Assembly (NCBI GenBank): GCA_964371655.1
Contig: CAYJOD010000009.1
Coordinates: forward strand, 62,001 to 126,000
Length of the DNA stretch: 64,000 bases
From: CAZGSN01 sp964371655
Lineage (GTDB): Bacteria; Desulfobacterota; Binatia; HRBIN30
Reading direction: 5' to 3'
The notes under the pieces: model-generated
What the model saw: the letters and a program-made list of their open reading frames with translations, nothing else
Told to the model about the DNA's origin: nothing
Database searches by the model: none
Part shown: in pieces, positions 1 to 7,176 of the stretch
Position numbering within the stretch: the stretch's first letter is position 1
Layout: each line of letters begins with the position of its first letter
Made by a program: the position numbers and the translations under genes

Positions 1-194
1 TGAACATGCTGCGCATCGCCGACAACCGCCCGCTGATTCTCAAGCGTTGTCTCGACAACGTCGTCGCCCTCGCCCTCAACGGAGAGCTGCGCCCGAGCGT
101 CGGCGGTCGCTTCACCGCCACGCAAATCGCCGCCGCACACGAGTTCCTCGGTGGGCGTGGGTCGACCGGGAAGATCGTGGTCAGCTGGAGCTAG
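1..194 (+). CDS. MDR-family (quinone oxidoreductase-like) dehydrogenase, C-terminal end
   Basis: Only the last ~64 codons are in the window; the gene starts upstream of base 1 and ends with TAG at 192-194. The pattern GELRPSVGGRF followed by AAAHEFL and the ending GSTGKIVV is the usual C-terminus of zinc-free medium-chain dehydrogenases/quinone reductases. There the region covers the 'Y/F-L-x-x-A-xx-AH-xx-L-x-x-xx-xGKIVL' tail after the Rossmann domain. Such enzymes reduce quinones or enals with NAD(P)H. Substrate cannot be inferred. A second MDR gene lies at 61363-62337. Confidence 0.7.
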   Translation, partial: NMLRIADNRPLILKRCLDNVVALALNGELRPSVGGRFTATQIAAAHEFLGGRGSTGKIVVSWS

Positions 195-216
195 AGCTCC
201 GCCCTCGGAGCTCTAG
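191..216. terminator. Perfect hairpin at the stop codon
   Basis: An 11-bp perfect stem (CTAGAGCTCCG at 191-201, complement at 206-216) with a 4-nt loop overlaps the TAG stop at 192-194. There is no U-tract, so this is a terminator-like or 3'-end-protecting hairpin rather than a proven intrinsic terminator. Confidence 0.45.
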
Positions 217-285
217 GCGTCGTGACCCCAGCCTGAAGACATCAGTTGAACTGCCAGATCGCGATCAGATTGGCAGAGCGCGCCG

Positions 286-813
286 CTACACCTTCGATCC
301 AAAGTCGCTTACGGCTTGCTTGATCGCATTCTCCGCCACCGCTTTCATATCGCCGCCAAAGGCGCCGATTCCGAGCACGGCCTCGCTGAAGCTCGAGTAG
401 ATGACGTTACCGTCCGCTCCCTTGAGCGATATCGTTACGTGAATCCATCCCTTGCCCGCACCGAAGCCCACGAAATAGCGCAGAGCACGATTGCCATAAT
501 CGATCTCGATTTGGGCTTCGATGGTCTGCTTGTTGGCTGTGCCTGCGCCCCCCTTCGACGCCAACAAAGCTTGCAGCTCTCGCGTCGCCACCCCCTTGAG
601 GTCTTCGTTGAGCGTAAGAGCGTCGGCGTTGGGGTCTTCTGAGGTAACGCGTACCTCGCCCAGTGCCGTGCCCCGAAGCGTAGTCGCAGCCGGAGGCTCG
701 ACTTTCACCATGTGGGCCACACGTCCACACCCGGGCGCCGCAAGCCCTAGAGCGAGGAGCAAGAGCAACTGGCCACGTAGCTTCATCACCGTCCCGGACG
801 CGTCCCTTTTCAT
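286..813 (-). CDS. Lipoprotein-like protein, DUF4410-type pattern
   Basis: 175 aa. Start taken at the ATG at 811-813 because an ideal AAGGAGGT lies 8 nt upstream; a GTG one codon earlier is also possible. The N-terminus is a signal peptide (LLLLLALGLAAPGC) with a Cys near residue 28 that could be lipidated, although the lipobox is imperfect. The mature part has the layout of small DUF4410-like envelope proteins: an early TLRG/VRVTSED strand region, a helix with LNEDLKGVATRELQALL, then QIEIDYGNRALRY and a Gly-rich strand, ending in a helix with AENAIKQAV. Function unknown; probably periplasmic or anchored in the outer membrane. No operon partner is visible. Confidence 0.65.
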   Translation of the reverse strand: MKRDASGTVMKLRGQLLLLLALGLAAPGCGRVAHMVKVEPPAATTLRGTALGEVRVTSEDPNADALTLNEDLKGVATRELQALLASKGGAGTANKQTIEAQIEIDYGNRALRYFVGFGAGKGWIHVTISLKGADGNVIYSSFSEAVLGIGAFGGDMKAVAENAIKQAVSDFGSKV

Positions 814-1090
814 CACTTCTACCTCCTTCTCGTTTGGGCCGGCGCACGGATGTTCGTCGCCACGCCGACGGTCGGGCGCCAGAATGTCAGAATTGACTTC
901 GGAAACGCAACACTCGGAGAGAGAAGGCGGACGTAGGTCGCGCCCGTTGCCTGGGGCCCTCGGCGCTAGGTTCGCACTCTACGGGCTTATGAATAGATCG
1001 ATCCCGCATTCGGTCGCCGCCGCGGAATCGATTTATTCACAACGTCTACGAGGTTGTGAATGAATCCGGAGACCCCGCCCGCCCGACTTT

Positions 1091-1158
1091 GGTGCGCGCA
1101 GCGCACCCTACGGAGATCCTAAAAAGACAGGGGATTTGTAGGGTGCGCCGTGCGCACC
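1091..1158. repeat. REP-like inverted pair, copy 1
   Basis: This lies in the 814-1239 intergenic stretch, which has no gene I can support. A 7-bp mini-hairpin (GGTGCGC-GCA-GCGCACC) ends in CTAC at 1108-1111. After a 26-nt spacer come GTAG (1138-1141) and a second mini-hairpin of the same arm sequence. Near-identical spacer and flanks occur in inverted orientation at 55446-55513, and a third copy is at 32142-32211. A GAATAGATCGAT-type motif flanks it (989-1000 and, inverted, 1178-1191) and recurs near 55215. GTAG next to a palindrome is the hallmark of REP sequences. Confidence 0.75.
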
Positions 1159-1239
1159 GAGGTTCAGGGTGCGTGCTGAATCGATCTATTCACAACCTCT
1201 ACGTCCCAAAGTGACCAGGGACCCACGGATTGGGCTCGA

Positions 1240-1896
1240 CTAATAAAAGTGCCAGGCGAACCCGGCCATGACGTGATGCGTGTCGAGCGTCGATTCAAGG
1301 CTGAAGTCAGACCAGTCGTGGTGGTGATCCCCATCGAGATTGGCGTCGTAGTGGGTGAACCGATACTCACCGAACATCCCGAAACGCGAGCTGAACATCC
1401 AGGTTGCACCGGCATGCACGTCGACGCCGACGTCGACGGAGGTGTCGTAGCGGCTATCGTCCGTCGCAGTGAGAAACGCGCCTGGCCCTACGTTGAGATA
1501 CGGTTGCAGCTGGCCGCGCGGCACGGCGTTGCTGGGAAGCAGAGGAGCGCGCAGCATCAGCAGAGCGGTGATCGGGACAACGTTGAAGCGCAGCGAATCG
1601 AATCCGGAGACCCCGGCCGGTCGCAGATCCGGTTCGAAGTACGACACCATGCCGCCGACGCCGAGCCAGGGCAGACCATCAAACCAATAGCCGCCGCGGA
1701 CGCCGCTGGCGAAAGAGTCATCGAATTCGACGGCCGCGGTTCCACTCGATCCGCCTGCCGAGACTGTGACGTCGCTGTTGCGGGTGAACGCCCCGCCAAT
1801 GGCGAAATCGAGGAACCCTTCGCCATGGGCGAACGCGGGGATCAGTAATATGACCACGCCGCAGAGATATCGCAGCACTCTCGAAGTCTTCCGCAT
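1240..1896 (-). CDS. Outer-membrane beta-barrel protein
   Basis: 218 aa from the ATG at 1894-1896, which has GGAAGGA 8-9 nt upstream. A Sec signal peptide (LRYLCGVVILLIPAFAHG) is followed by alternating amphipathic strands typical of a small 8-stranded OmpA/OmpW-like barrel: FLDFAIGGAF, GVRGGYWF, WLGVGGMVSYF, LQPYLNVGPG, FGMFGEYRFTH, HHVMAGFAWHFY. The C-terminal residue is aromatic (Tyr after Phe), as required for BAM-mediated assembly. An Asp/His-rich loop (NLDGDHHHDW) lies near the end. The pattern YxNVGPGxF is common in porin-family proteins of unknown function. Monocistronic. Confidence 0.75.
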   Translation of the reverse strand: MRKTSRVLRYLCGVVILLIPAFAHGEGFLDFAIGGAFTRNSDVTVSAGGSSGTAAVEFDDSFASGVRGGYWFDGLPWLGVGGMVSYFEPDLRPAGVSGFDSLRFNVVPITALLMLRAPLLPSNAVPRGQLQPYLNVGPGAFLTATDDSRYDTSVDVGVDVHAGATWMFSSRFGMFGEYRFTHYDANLDGDHHHDWSDFSLESTLDTHHVMAGFAWHFY

Positions 1897-2010
1897 GTGG
1901 AGTTCCTTCCTGGTTGATGAAGCGTACATCATGCCTGCCGGCACAGAAATGTGAAGCCCACTGCCGCATTGCTTGACGGCCTACTACGGCAACGATAGCC
2001 TCGCAGCCGT

Positions 2011-2385
2011 ATGGGACTCACTCAGGTTACGGTGACGGTGCGCAATGTCGCCGAACCCGGGAAGGCGTATACGGCGCTGTTTCTTGTCGACACAGGCGCA
2101 TACGATTCACTGATCCCCGAAGAAGGCGCAGCCGTGCTGGACCTCGAACCACTGGGACACGCGGAATGTGAGCTCGCGGACGGGACCCCGAAGAACTTTC
2201 CGTTTGCTGTCTGCCAGATCGAATTCATGGGCGAGATCACCGGTGGCCGCGTCCTGTTCGGTCCATCGGGAAGCGAGCCGCTGCTCGGCGTAACCGCTCT
2301 GGAATCGGTCGGCATTACCGTCGATCCGCGTACTCAGGCACTCAAACGCCTGCCGGCGATCCCGCTCAAGCGCCGCGGCGCGTAG
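2011..2385 (+). CDS. Clan AA (retropepsin-like) aspartic protease
   Basis: 124 aa, the size of single-domain bacterial retropepsin-like proteins. The active-site motif FLVDTGAYDSLIP (DTG at about residues 32-34) and the downstream hydrophobic-hydrophobic-Gly motif (LLGVTALES, about 91-99) match clan AA proteases, which act as homodimers. No signal peptide is seen, so it is probably cytoplasmic. Proteins like this are commonly encoded beside toxin-like or regulatory genes, but here the neighbours give no clue to the substrate. No clear Shine-Dalgarno precedes the ATG. Confidence 0.75.
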   Translation: MGLTQVTVTVRNVAEPGKAYTALFLVDTGAYDSLIPEEGAAVLDLEPLGHAECELADGTPKNFPFAVCQIEFMGEITGGRVLFGPSGSEPLLGVTALESVGITVDPRTQALKRLPAIPLKRRGA

Positions 2386-2694
2386 GCGCGGGGCCAACGC
2401 CGCGGCGCATGACATGAGCGCTGCACGACCGCTGCTCGACGTTGTCGCCGGCGACGTAGAGCGGGCCGGCACTGGAAGTGAAGCCAATGGTGCCGCCACG
2501 CAGCAGCGCGGCGGGGGTGGTGGCCGTCGTGCTCGCACCCGACAGCGACATGTGATCGCCGCTGAACACACCCCAACCCGGGCTGGCCGTCGACATCGGC
2601 ACCCAGTCCGCTACCCATTCGCTCACGTTCCCCACCATGTCGTACGCCCCAGGCAAGACAGGAGAAGCGGTCGCGACGAGTCGGCGCCGACGGA
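2366..2694 (-). pseudogene. Remnant of a formylglycine-generating-enzyme (FGE-sulfatase) domain
   Basis: A minus-strand frame reads LPGAYDMVGNVSEWVADW, then SLSGAST, LLRGG and AGPLYV. YDMxGNVxEWVxDW and the Ser-Gly-Ala-Ser plus RGG pattern are diagnostic of the C-terminal half of SUMF1/FGE-like domains, often found as C-terminal modules of serine/threonine-kinase or Tat-secreted proteins. The N-terminal half is absent: homology begins right where the upstream kinase-like gene ends (2695). The expected GFRC ending is also degraded. No start codon can be assigned. Most likely a truncated gene left after a rearrangement. Confidence 0.6.
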
Positions 2695-3696
2695 TCAGCC
2701 GCTTCCGTGCTCGTGCAGCTCGGCGATCGCCTGCTGGACCGCGGCCAAACGCGCGTCCTTGGTCTCGCGCCGGCGCTTGCCCTTGGCGGTGCTGCCGCCT
2801 TCCGGGAGGATCTGGGCCAGCAACGCGCAACAGTTGTAGACGCGGTAGAGCGGCAACAGGCGCGCCGCTCGTTGTACGAATTCCTCCGACAATCCGAGAG
2901 CGGCGCGGAGACCCTCGGCGAACGGCGTAAACAGCTCGCTCGCAATCTGCACTTGCTGTTGCGCAAACAGCTCTGCCACGATGCGGGCCGGATCATCCCA
3001 GCCGGCATACTCGAAGTCATGGAAGATGAGCTGACCCGCCGCGTCGACGATGGCGTTGTGGAAGCCGAAGTCCGATGGCGAGAGACAGCGCTCGGCGGCG
3101 GGTGGATCCGGGCAGTCGCCCAGCGCTGCGGCAACGCGGCCCCACGCGGGGCGCAGCCGTGTGTCGATCAAATCGCAAACGAAGCTGTCGACGTGCAAGC
3201 CGTCGGCGCGCTCGCGCAGATCGAGCAGCAGCGATCCAATCGCAGCGCCGTGCGCCTCGATCGAGAAGATACTGCCGAATGCCATAGGCAGGGCTCGTGC
3301 GCCGAGCCCGCTGCGATCGCGATTGACTTGCGCAATGAAGGCCACGGCGGCGGCGATGCTTGCCGCTGTCACCGGCCCAGCCGACGCGCGCGTCCCTTCC
3401 ACGAAAGCGAACAGGGCCATGTGGCGCGTGTAGTCGGCGGTGATCGGCTCGGGAATCACGCGCACCCCCTGCGACCACACCAAACGCGAAAAAGCGAACT
3501 CGGCGCGGAGGCGATCGCGGCGGTCGCCCGTCCCCGGGAAGTAGCGCTTGAGCAGCAGCACCGCGTCGCCGATGTCGACGCGGAAGAGGCGATTCTGCCC
3601 GTGCGTCCGCAGGCGCTGCATGCGCACCTCGCCGCTGAGTCCCACGGTGGCGGCGAGCTCGGCGGTGGCGTCCTTCAGGGCTTGATCGACGATCAT
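2695..3696 (-). CDS. APH/choline-kinase family phosphotransferase
   Basis: 333 aa from the ATG at 3694-3696; the frame is open further upstream, but that part lies in repeat sequence and looks non-coding. N-lobe: VLLLKRYFP supplies the ATP-binding Lys and is followed by an EFAFSRLVW helix. C-lobe: SPSDFGFHNAIVD replaces the Brenner motif (Asp and the downstream Asn present; the first His replaced by Ser). LIFHDFEYAGWDDP supplies the metal-binding Asp-Phe-Glu. This is the bacterial aminoglycoside-phosphotransferase fold, many members of which phosphorylate sugars, amino alcohols or lipid-linked substrates. Substrate unknown. It is transcribed toward the FGE remnant. Confidence 0.75.
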   Translation of the reverse strand: MIVDQALKDATAELAATVGLSGEVRMQRLRTHGQNRLFRVDIGDAVLLLKRYFPGTGDRRDRLRAEFAFSRLVWSQGVRVIPEPITADYTRHMALFAFVEGTRASAGPVTAASIAAAVAFIAQVNRDRSGLGARALPMAFGSIFSIEAHGAAIGSLLLDLRERADGLHVDSFVCDLIDTRLRPAWGRVAAALGDCPDPPAAERCLSPSDFGFHNAIVDAAGQLIFHDFEYAGWDDPARIVAELFAQQQVQIASELFTPFAEGLRAALGLSEEFVQRAARLLPLYRVYNCCALLAQILPEGGSTAKGKRRRETKDARLAAVQQAIAELHEHGSG

Positions 3697-3867
3697 TCGA
3701 TTCGAATCTACTCCAGCCCGCGCGCTGACAACAGGAAGCAGGGCGATCCCTTCAAGCCTGGAACTCCCGGCGGCGCAACCATCGCATCGCGTAGGTTTGG
3801 GGATTCGGCAATTGTCTTGCGAATATCCGGAGGCGGGAGACGATGCGAGCGTGGGGAACCCACGAAT

Positions 3868-4025
3868 CACCGCTCCCTTACGGTCGCGGCTCAGGTCGAG
3901 CACCACCGTGTCGACAATCACCGGCCACACGCCGGTGCGGGAGCCTGCCCGTTCGGAAGATGTGGCAGAGGAGATCCAGCGGACGCAGCAGGCAAGCACA
4001 GAGCCGCGACCGTAAGGGAGCGGTG
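3868..4025. repeat. Inverted pair of a 25-bp dispersed repeat
   Basis: A 25-bp sequence (CACCGCTCCCTTACGG and onward, 3868-3892) is repeated as its perfect reverse complement at 4001-4025, 108 bp apart. Copies with one base change sit at 22413-22437 and 39957-39981, all between genes. Confidence 0.8.
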
Positions 4026-4204
4026 GATTGGGTGCCCGCCCCGCAACTTCTGACCCCTAGATTGAACCGGAGCACTACATAGAACGGGCCAAGCACCACG
4101 AAGATGCACGGCATACCATGCTGCTACCTACCCCCATCCGCCGACACTTGCCGCGCGCACGCAGCTGCGGCATAGCCATAGTCGACACTGCACGAGGAGG
4201 ACCG

Positions 4205-4627
4205 ATGCCGACCATCTTTACAAAGATCATCAGCGGCGAGCTGCCGGGGCGTTTTGTCTGGAAGGATGAGCAGGCCGTTGCCTTTCTCACCATCAATCCA
4301 ATCCGTCCGGGGCACACCCTCGTCGTCCCGCGCGCCGAGATCGACCATTGGTTAGACCTGCCCGTCGAGCTTGCCGAGCATCTGACGCGTGTGTCGCAGT
4401 CGGTGGGGAAGGCGTTACAGCGCGCCTACAAGCCTACCAAGGTGGGGCTGATGATCGCCGGCCTCGAGGTGCCGCACGTGCATCTGCACTGCCTGCCCAT
4501 CGACGAGCTCGCCGACTTCGACTTCCGCAAGCAAGACCTACACGCCAAGGCCGCCGACCTCGACGGCGCCGCAACGACCATTCGCGCCGCGCTACGTGAG
4601 TTAGGATACAAACAGGTCGCCGACTGA
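4205..4627 (+). CDS. HIT-family (histidine triad) nucleotide hydrolase/transferase
   Basis: 140 aa from the ATG at 4205, chosen for the GAGGAGG directly upstream (4194-4200). Family layout is complete: an N-terminal IFTKIISGELPG segment, FLTINPIRPGHTLVVP, and the catalytic triad HVHLH at residues 91-95. These Hint-type proteins hydrolyse AMP-lysine/phosphoramidate or related nucleotide conjugates, and the middle of the triad carries the nucleophile. Slightly longer than a minimal Hint (about 115 aa) because of a C-terminal helical tail. Cytoplasmic, monocistronic. Confidence 0.85.
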   Translation: MPTIFTKIISGELPGRFVWKDEQAVAFLTINPIRPGHTLVVPRAEIDHWLDLPVELAEHLTRVSQSVGKALQRAYKPTKVGLMIAGLEVPHVHLHCLPIDELADFDFRKQDLHAKAADLDGAATTIRAALRELGYKQVAD

Positions 4628-4633
4628 AGACGG

Positions 4634-4712
4634 TATCTCGTATCTGGTTCCTGGTATCTGGTTCTTTTCCGAAGGCAGATACTGAAAACTGAACACTGGA
4701 AACTGAACACTC
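4634..4712. repeat. AT-poor 'CTGAAAACTGAACACTG' low-complexity tract
   Basis: An imperfect array of ACTGAAAACTGAACACTGGAAACTGAACACT-like units separates two genes. Related tracts lie at 9455-9590, 25510-25559, 53168-53245 and 62368-62450. No coding potential. Confidence 0.6.
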
Positions 4713-4722
4713 TCCGAGCGGG

Positions 4723-6069
4723 TTACTTCCCGAACTTCGTCAGCGTCGTCGAATCGAACACACTCGCGTCGACCGGCATGCGGCGATAGTAGGGGGCTTG
4801 CGGATCGGCGCGCATGCCACCGAGGGTGGCACGATCCATCTTGATGTTCTCGGCACACGCCCACACCTGCGTGGTGGCGGCGAGCCACTCGGCGCTATCG
4901 CCGCTGCCCGCCTGTTGATTGATGCGCGCCATGCTCTGGTAGTTGTGGACGAGCTCGCCGTTCCAGCTGAACTTGCGGTTCCAGGAGCCGTCAAACGTTT
5001 CGGCATCGATCCACAGCTCGATCTTGCCGTACAGGTAGTACTTGTCCTTGGGCACGGCCTCGACGATCCAGGAGGTGCGCTTCGCCAGCCCCGCATCGGT
5101 GGGGGCCCACGGGATGCCGGTCCAGCCTGGCTTAAGGTAGCCGACCGTCGACGGGTTACGGGCGGTCAGTGTGCTCCACCCACCTCCCGGCAGCGGATCG
5201 ACCGGCACCGGTCCAGAAAGCGACTCGGGGTCGACCATCCGCAGTCCCTCTTTCTTCTCGATCAACTTGAAGTCGAAGTCCTCCGGCTTGCCGTCGAAGA
5301 AGAAGCCGTCGTCGCCACTGATATCGGAGCCCAGGTAACCATCGGAGCGGTTCGAAGGGCTGACGGCGCGAACCCGGCGCAGGGCGGGCACAAACGCCCA
5401 TACGGAATCGCGTTTATCGGGTTCGCGGTAGCGCCACGTCAGCGACGCCGTTCCCTGCAGGTCGGCAGGTTTGGTCACGACTCCGAGAAACTGGCTCTGC
5501 AGGTTGCCGGGATTCTGCGGGCGATACTTCGGGGTTTGCCCGTCGTAGAAGTGAAACCAGCCGTTGGCGATGATCTCGCGATCGAGGCCCTTGTGGCTGA
5601 GCATCGATACCAGGGTGCGATTGAAGCTGCTGCCGCTGTACCAGTACGAGAAGAACTGATTCCACACGATCTTGACGCCGGCCTTGGGATCGTTGGCGTC
5701 GATCAGCGGGAACGGAAAACCATAAATATAGGGCGGCTGCTTGTTGGTGCCCTTCTCGATGATCGTGCCGCGTGCGTCGACGTCGAGCTGGGTCGCGTTC
5801 TTCTCCGTCGCCTCGACAAACGACTTCTCCCAATGCGCGCCGAGCGGATAGGCGATGATCTTGTTGCGATACTCGCCCTTCTGAAAGTGCTTCAGAATCT
5901 CCGGCGGCAAAAGGTCCTTCGCCTTGTCGGCATTGCTTTGATCGAGAATGTCGCCGACCTTCAGGCCTGGCGCCACTTCTTCTTGGGCGCCGACCGGCGT
6001 CGCGAACGACGACGCCCCGACTAGCCCGACAGCGATGATGAACGCACTCCACACAACTCGCATGGTCAT
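4723..6069 (-). CDS. DUF1329 periplasmic protein (outer-membrane lipoprotein-sorting-like)
   Basis: 448 aa from the ATG at 6067-6069, with AAAGAGG about 10 nt upstream. A Sec signal peptide (VVWSAFIIAVGLVGASSFATPVGAQ) precedes the DUF1329 body: PGLKVGDILDQ near the mature N-terminus, then YPYGAHWE-like and GFPFP segments, LTWRYREP, the RRVRAVSPSNRSDGYLGSDISGDDG block, and C-terminal LYGKIELWIDAETFDG. DUF1329 has a LolA/LolB-like fold predicted to bind hydrophobic ligands. It is frequent near lipid or aromatic degradation genes. It diverges from the DUF35/thiolase operon, so the shared 134-bp region with the TetR-type operator may control both. Confidence 0.85.
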   Translation of the reverse strand: MTMRVVWSAFIIAVGLVGASSFATPVGAQEEVAPGLKVGDILDQSNADKAKDLLPPEILKHFQKGEYRNKIIAYPLGAHWEKSFVEATEKNATQLDVDARGTIIEKGTNKQPPYIYGFPFPLIDANDPKAGVKIVWNQFFSYWYSGSSFNRTLVSMLSHKGLDREIIANGWFHFYDGQTPKYRPQNPGNLQSQFLGVVTKPADLQGTASLTWRYREPDKRDSVWAFVPALRRVRAVSPSNRSDGYLGSDISGDDGFFFDGKPEDFDFKLIEKKEGLRMVDPESLSGPVPVDPLPGGGWSTLTARNPSTVGYLKPGWTGIPWAPTDAGLAKRTSWIVEAVPKDKYYLYGKIELWIDAETFDGSWNRKFSWNGELVHNYQSMARINQQAGSGDSAEWLAATTQVWACAENIKMDRATLGGMRADPQAPYYRRMPVDASVFDSTTLTKFGK

Positions 6070-6166
6070 GATCACAGCACCTCTTTCTCGCCGCGTCACA
6101 CCGCAATCGATGCGACGACGGCACGGAGTCTGAACAAATTGGCGGCCTCTCCTACCATAGGCCTTA

Positions 6167-6195
6167 TTGACAAACAAACGTTTGTGAGAATAGAT
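6167..6195 (+). promoter_or_regulatory. Promoter with TetR-type operator upstream of the DUF35/thiolase operon
   Basis: TTGACA (6167-6172), a 17-nt spacer, and ATAGAT (6190-6195) form a good sigma-70-like promoter. The spacer contains a palindrome: CAAACAAACGTTTG at 6171-6184, with the perfect 12-bp core ACAAACGTTTGT at 6174-6185. The same arrangement, with 12 of 14 operator bases identical, precedes the tetR gene at 13918-13946. The ATG at 6203 begins 8 nt after the end of the -10 box, so transcription would start at or next to the start codon. Confidence 0.75.
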
Positions 6196-6202
6196 CGCGC
6201 GC

Positions 6203-6661
6203 ATGCCACACCCGAGCTCGGAGGCGCCGCTGTGCGCGCAACAGGCCATGGAGTTCACGTACAAGCATTCGACCGGAGAGACGGTCGGACGCTTTCTGGC
6301 GGGACTCAAGGAAGAGAAGAAGATCTGGGGCCAACGGGTGACGGGTCAAGGCGTCGTCGTACCGCCCCTCGGCTATTCCGAAATTGATGGCTCCGACGCC
6401 GGAGATTGGGTCGAGGTCGCAGACACCGGCGTCATTACCGCCTGCGCCATCGTCCACGAGCCGATCGACCGCCTGCATCCGTTCGCGGAACCCTTCGCCT
6501 TCGTCCTGGTCAAACTCGACGGCGCCGATACGGCGCTGGCACACGTGGTGAGGGACAACCTCGACCGCGTCAAGGTCGGCGCCCGTGTGCGCGCGCTGTG
6601 GATGGAAGATGGCGAGCGCATCGGCTCGATTCGCGACATCGCCCATTTCCAGATCATCTGA
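6203..6661 (+). CDS. DUF35 OB-fold protein lacking zinc ligands
   Basis: 152 aa if the ATG at 6203 is used, which would make a leaderless mRNA given the promoter geometry; an internal Met at 6248 (MEFTYKHS) is the alternative. DUF35 proteins have an N-terminal helix, a rubredoxin-like zinc ribbon and an OB fold, and act as partners of thiolase-like enzymes. Here the helix (GRFLAGLKEEKKIWG) and the OB-fold (DWVEVADTGVITACAIV, FAFVLVKLDGADTALAHVV) are clear. The ribbon Cys pairs are missing (RVTGQGVVVPP). First gene of a four-gene operon; 7 nt before the next start. Confidence 0.8.
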   Translation: MPHPSSEAPLCAQQAMEFTYKHSTGETVGRFLAGLKEEKKIWGQRVTGQGVVVPPLGYSEIDGSDAGDWVEVADTGVITACAIVHEPIDRLHPFAEPFAFVLVKLDGADTALAHVVRDNLDRVKVGARVRALWMEDGERIGSIRDIAHFQII

Positions 6662-6668
6662 GGGAGAA

Positions 6669-7169
6669 ATGAGCGGACCACCCAAAGATCCCGTCAAGTA
6701 CATCGAATCCAAAGTGTACCTACCTTACGACTACGTCGCCGGAGATTACAAGGCCAAGTATCTGCGCGCACTCAAAGACAAGCGCATCCTGGGCTCGAAG
6801 TGCTCCAAGACCGGCAAGGTCTTCGTGCCTCCCATGATCAACTCACCGGAGAGCTTCGCCACCTGCGACGAGTTCGTCGAGGTGGCCGATCGCGGCACCC
6901 TGACCACATTCTGCATCGTCAACATCCCGGTGATCGGCCGCGATCTGGAGATCCCCTACGTCGCCGCCTCGGTCGCCCTCGACGGCGCCGACATCTCGAT
7001 CTTCGCCCTCATCCAGGAATGCAAGCCGGAAGCGGCGCACATGGGGATGCGCGTCGAGGCCGTGTGGAAGCCCGACGGTGAACGTCAGGGCGACCACGCC
7101 GACATCTTGTACTTTCGACCCAACGGCGAAGCGGACGCACCCGAAGCGTCGTACATGCACCGACTGTGA
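6669..7169 (+). CDS. DUF35 OB-fold protein, second copy
   Basis: 166 aa from the ATG at 6669, with AGGGAGAA overlapping the preceding stop. Same architecture as its neighbour: an N-terminal amphipathic segment (AGDYKAKYLRALKDKRILGSK), a ribbon-like segment CSKTGKVFVPP with a single early Cys, one later Cys (ESFATCDEF), then the OB fold (EVADRGTLTTFCIVNIPV, IPYVAASVALDGADISIF). Zinc binding is therefore doubtful. In known systems (archaeal acetoacetyl-CoA thiolase/HMG-CoA synthase complex, actinobacterial ChsH2-Ltp2) DUF35 docks to the thiolase-like partner and helps channel the acyl-CoA. The partner here is presumably one of the next two genes. Confidence 0.8.
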   Translation: MSGPPKDPVKYIESKVYLPYDYVAGDYKAKYLRALKDKRILGSKCSKTGKVFVPPMINSPESFATCDEFVEVADRGTLTTFCIVNIPVIGRDLEIPYVAASVALDGADISIFALIQECKPEAAHMGMRVEAVWKPDGERQGDHADILYFRPNGEADAPEASYMHRL

Positions 7170-7176
7170 GAATGGA

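Noticed and set aside
3690..3712. TTCGATTCGAATC resembling a tRNA T-loop
   Set aside because: No acceptor, D or anticodon stems can be built around it; it is at the start of the APH-type gene.
2707..4053. 448-codon plus-strand open frame
   Set aside because: Antisense shadow of the APH-type kinase, which has clear motifs on the minus strand.
4988..5005. CAAACGTTTCGG as a third TetR operator
   Set aside because: Lies inside the DUF1329 coding region, lacks the second half of the palindrome and the TTGACA context.
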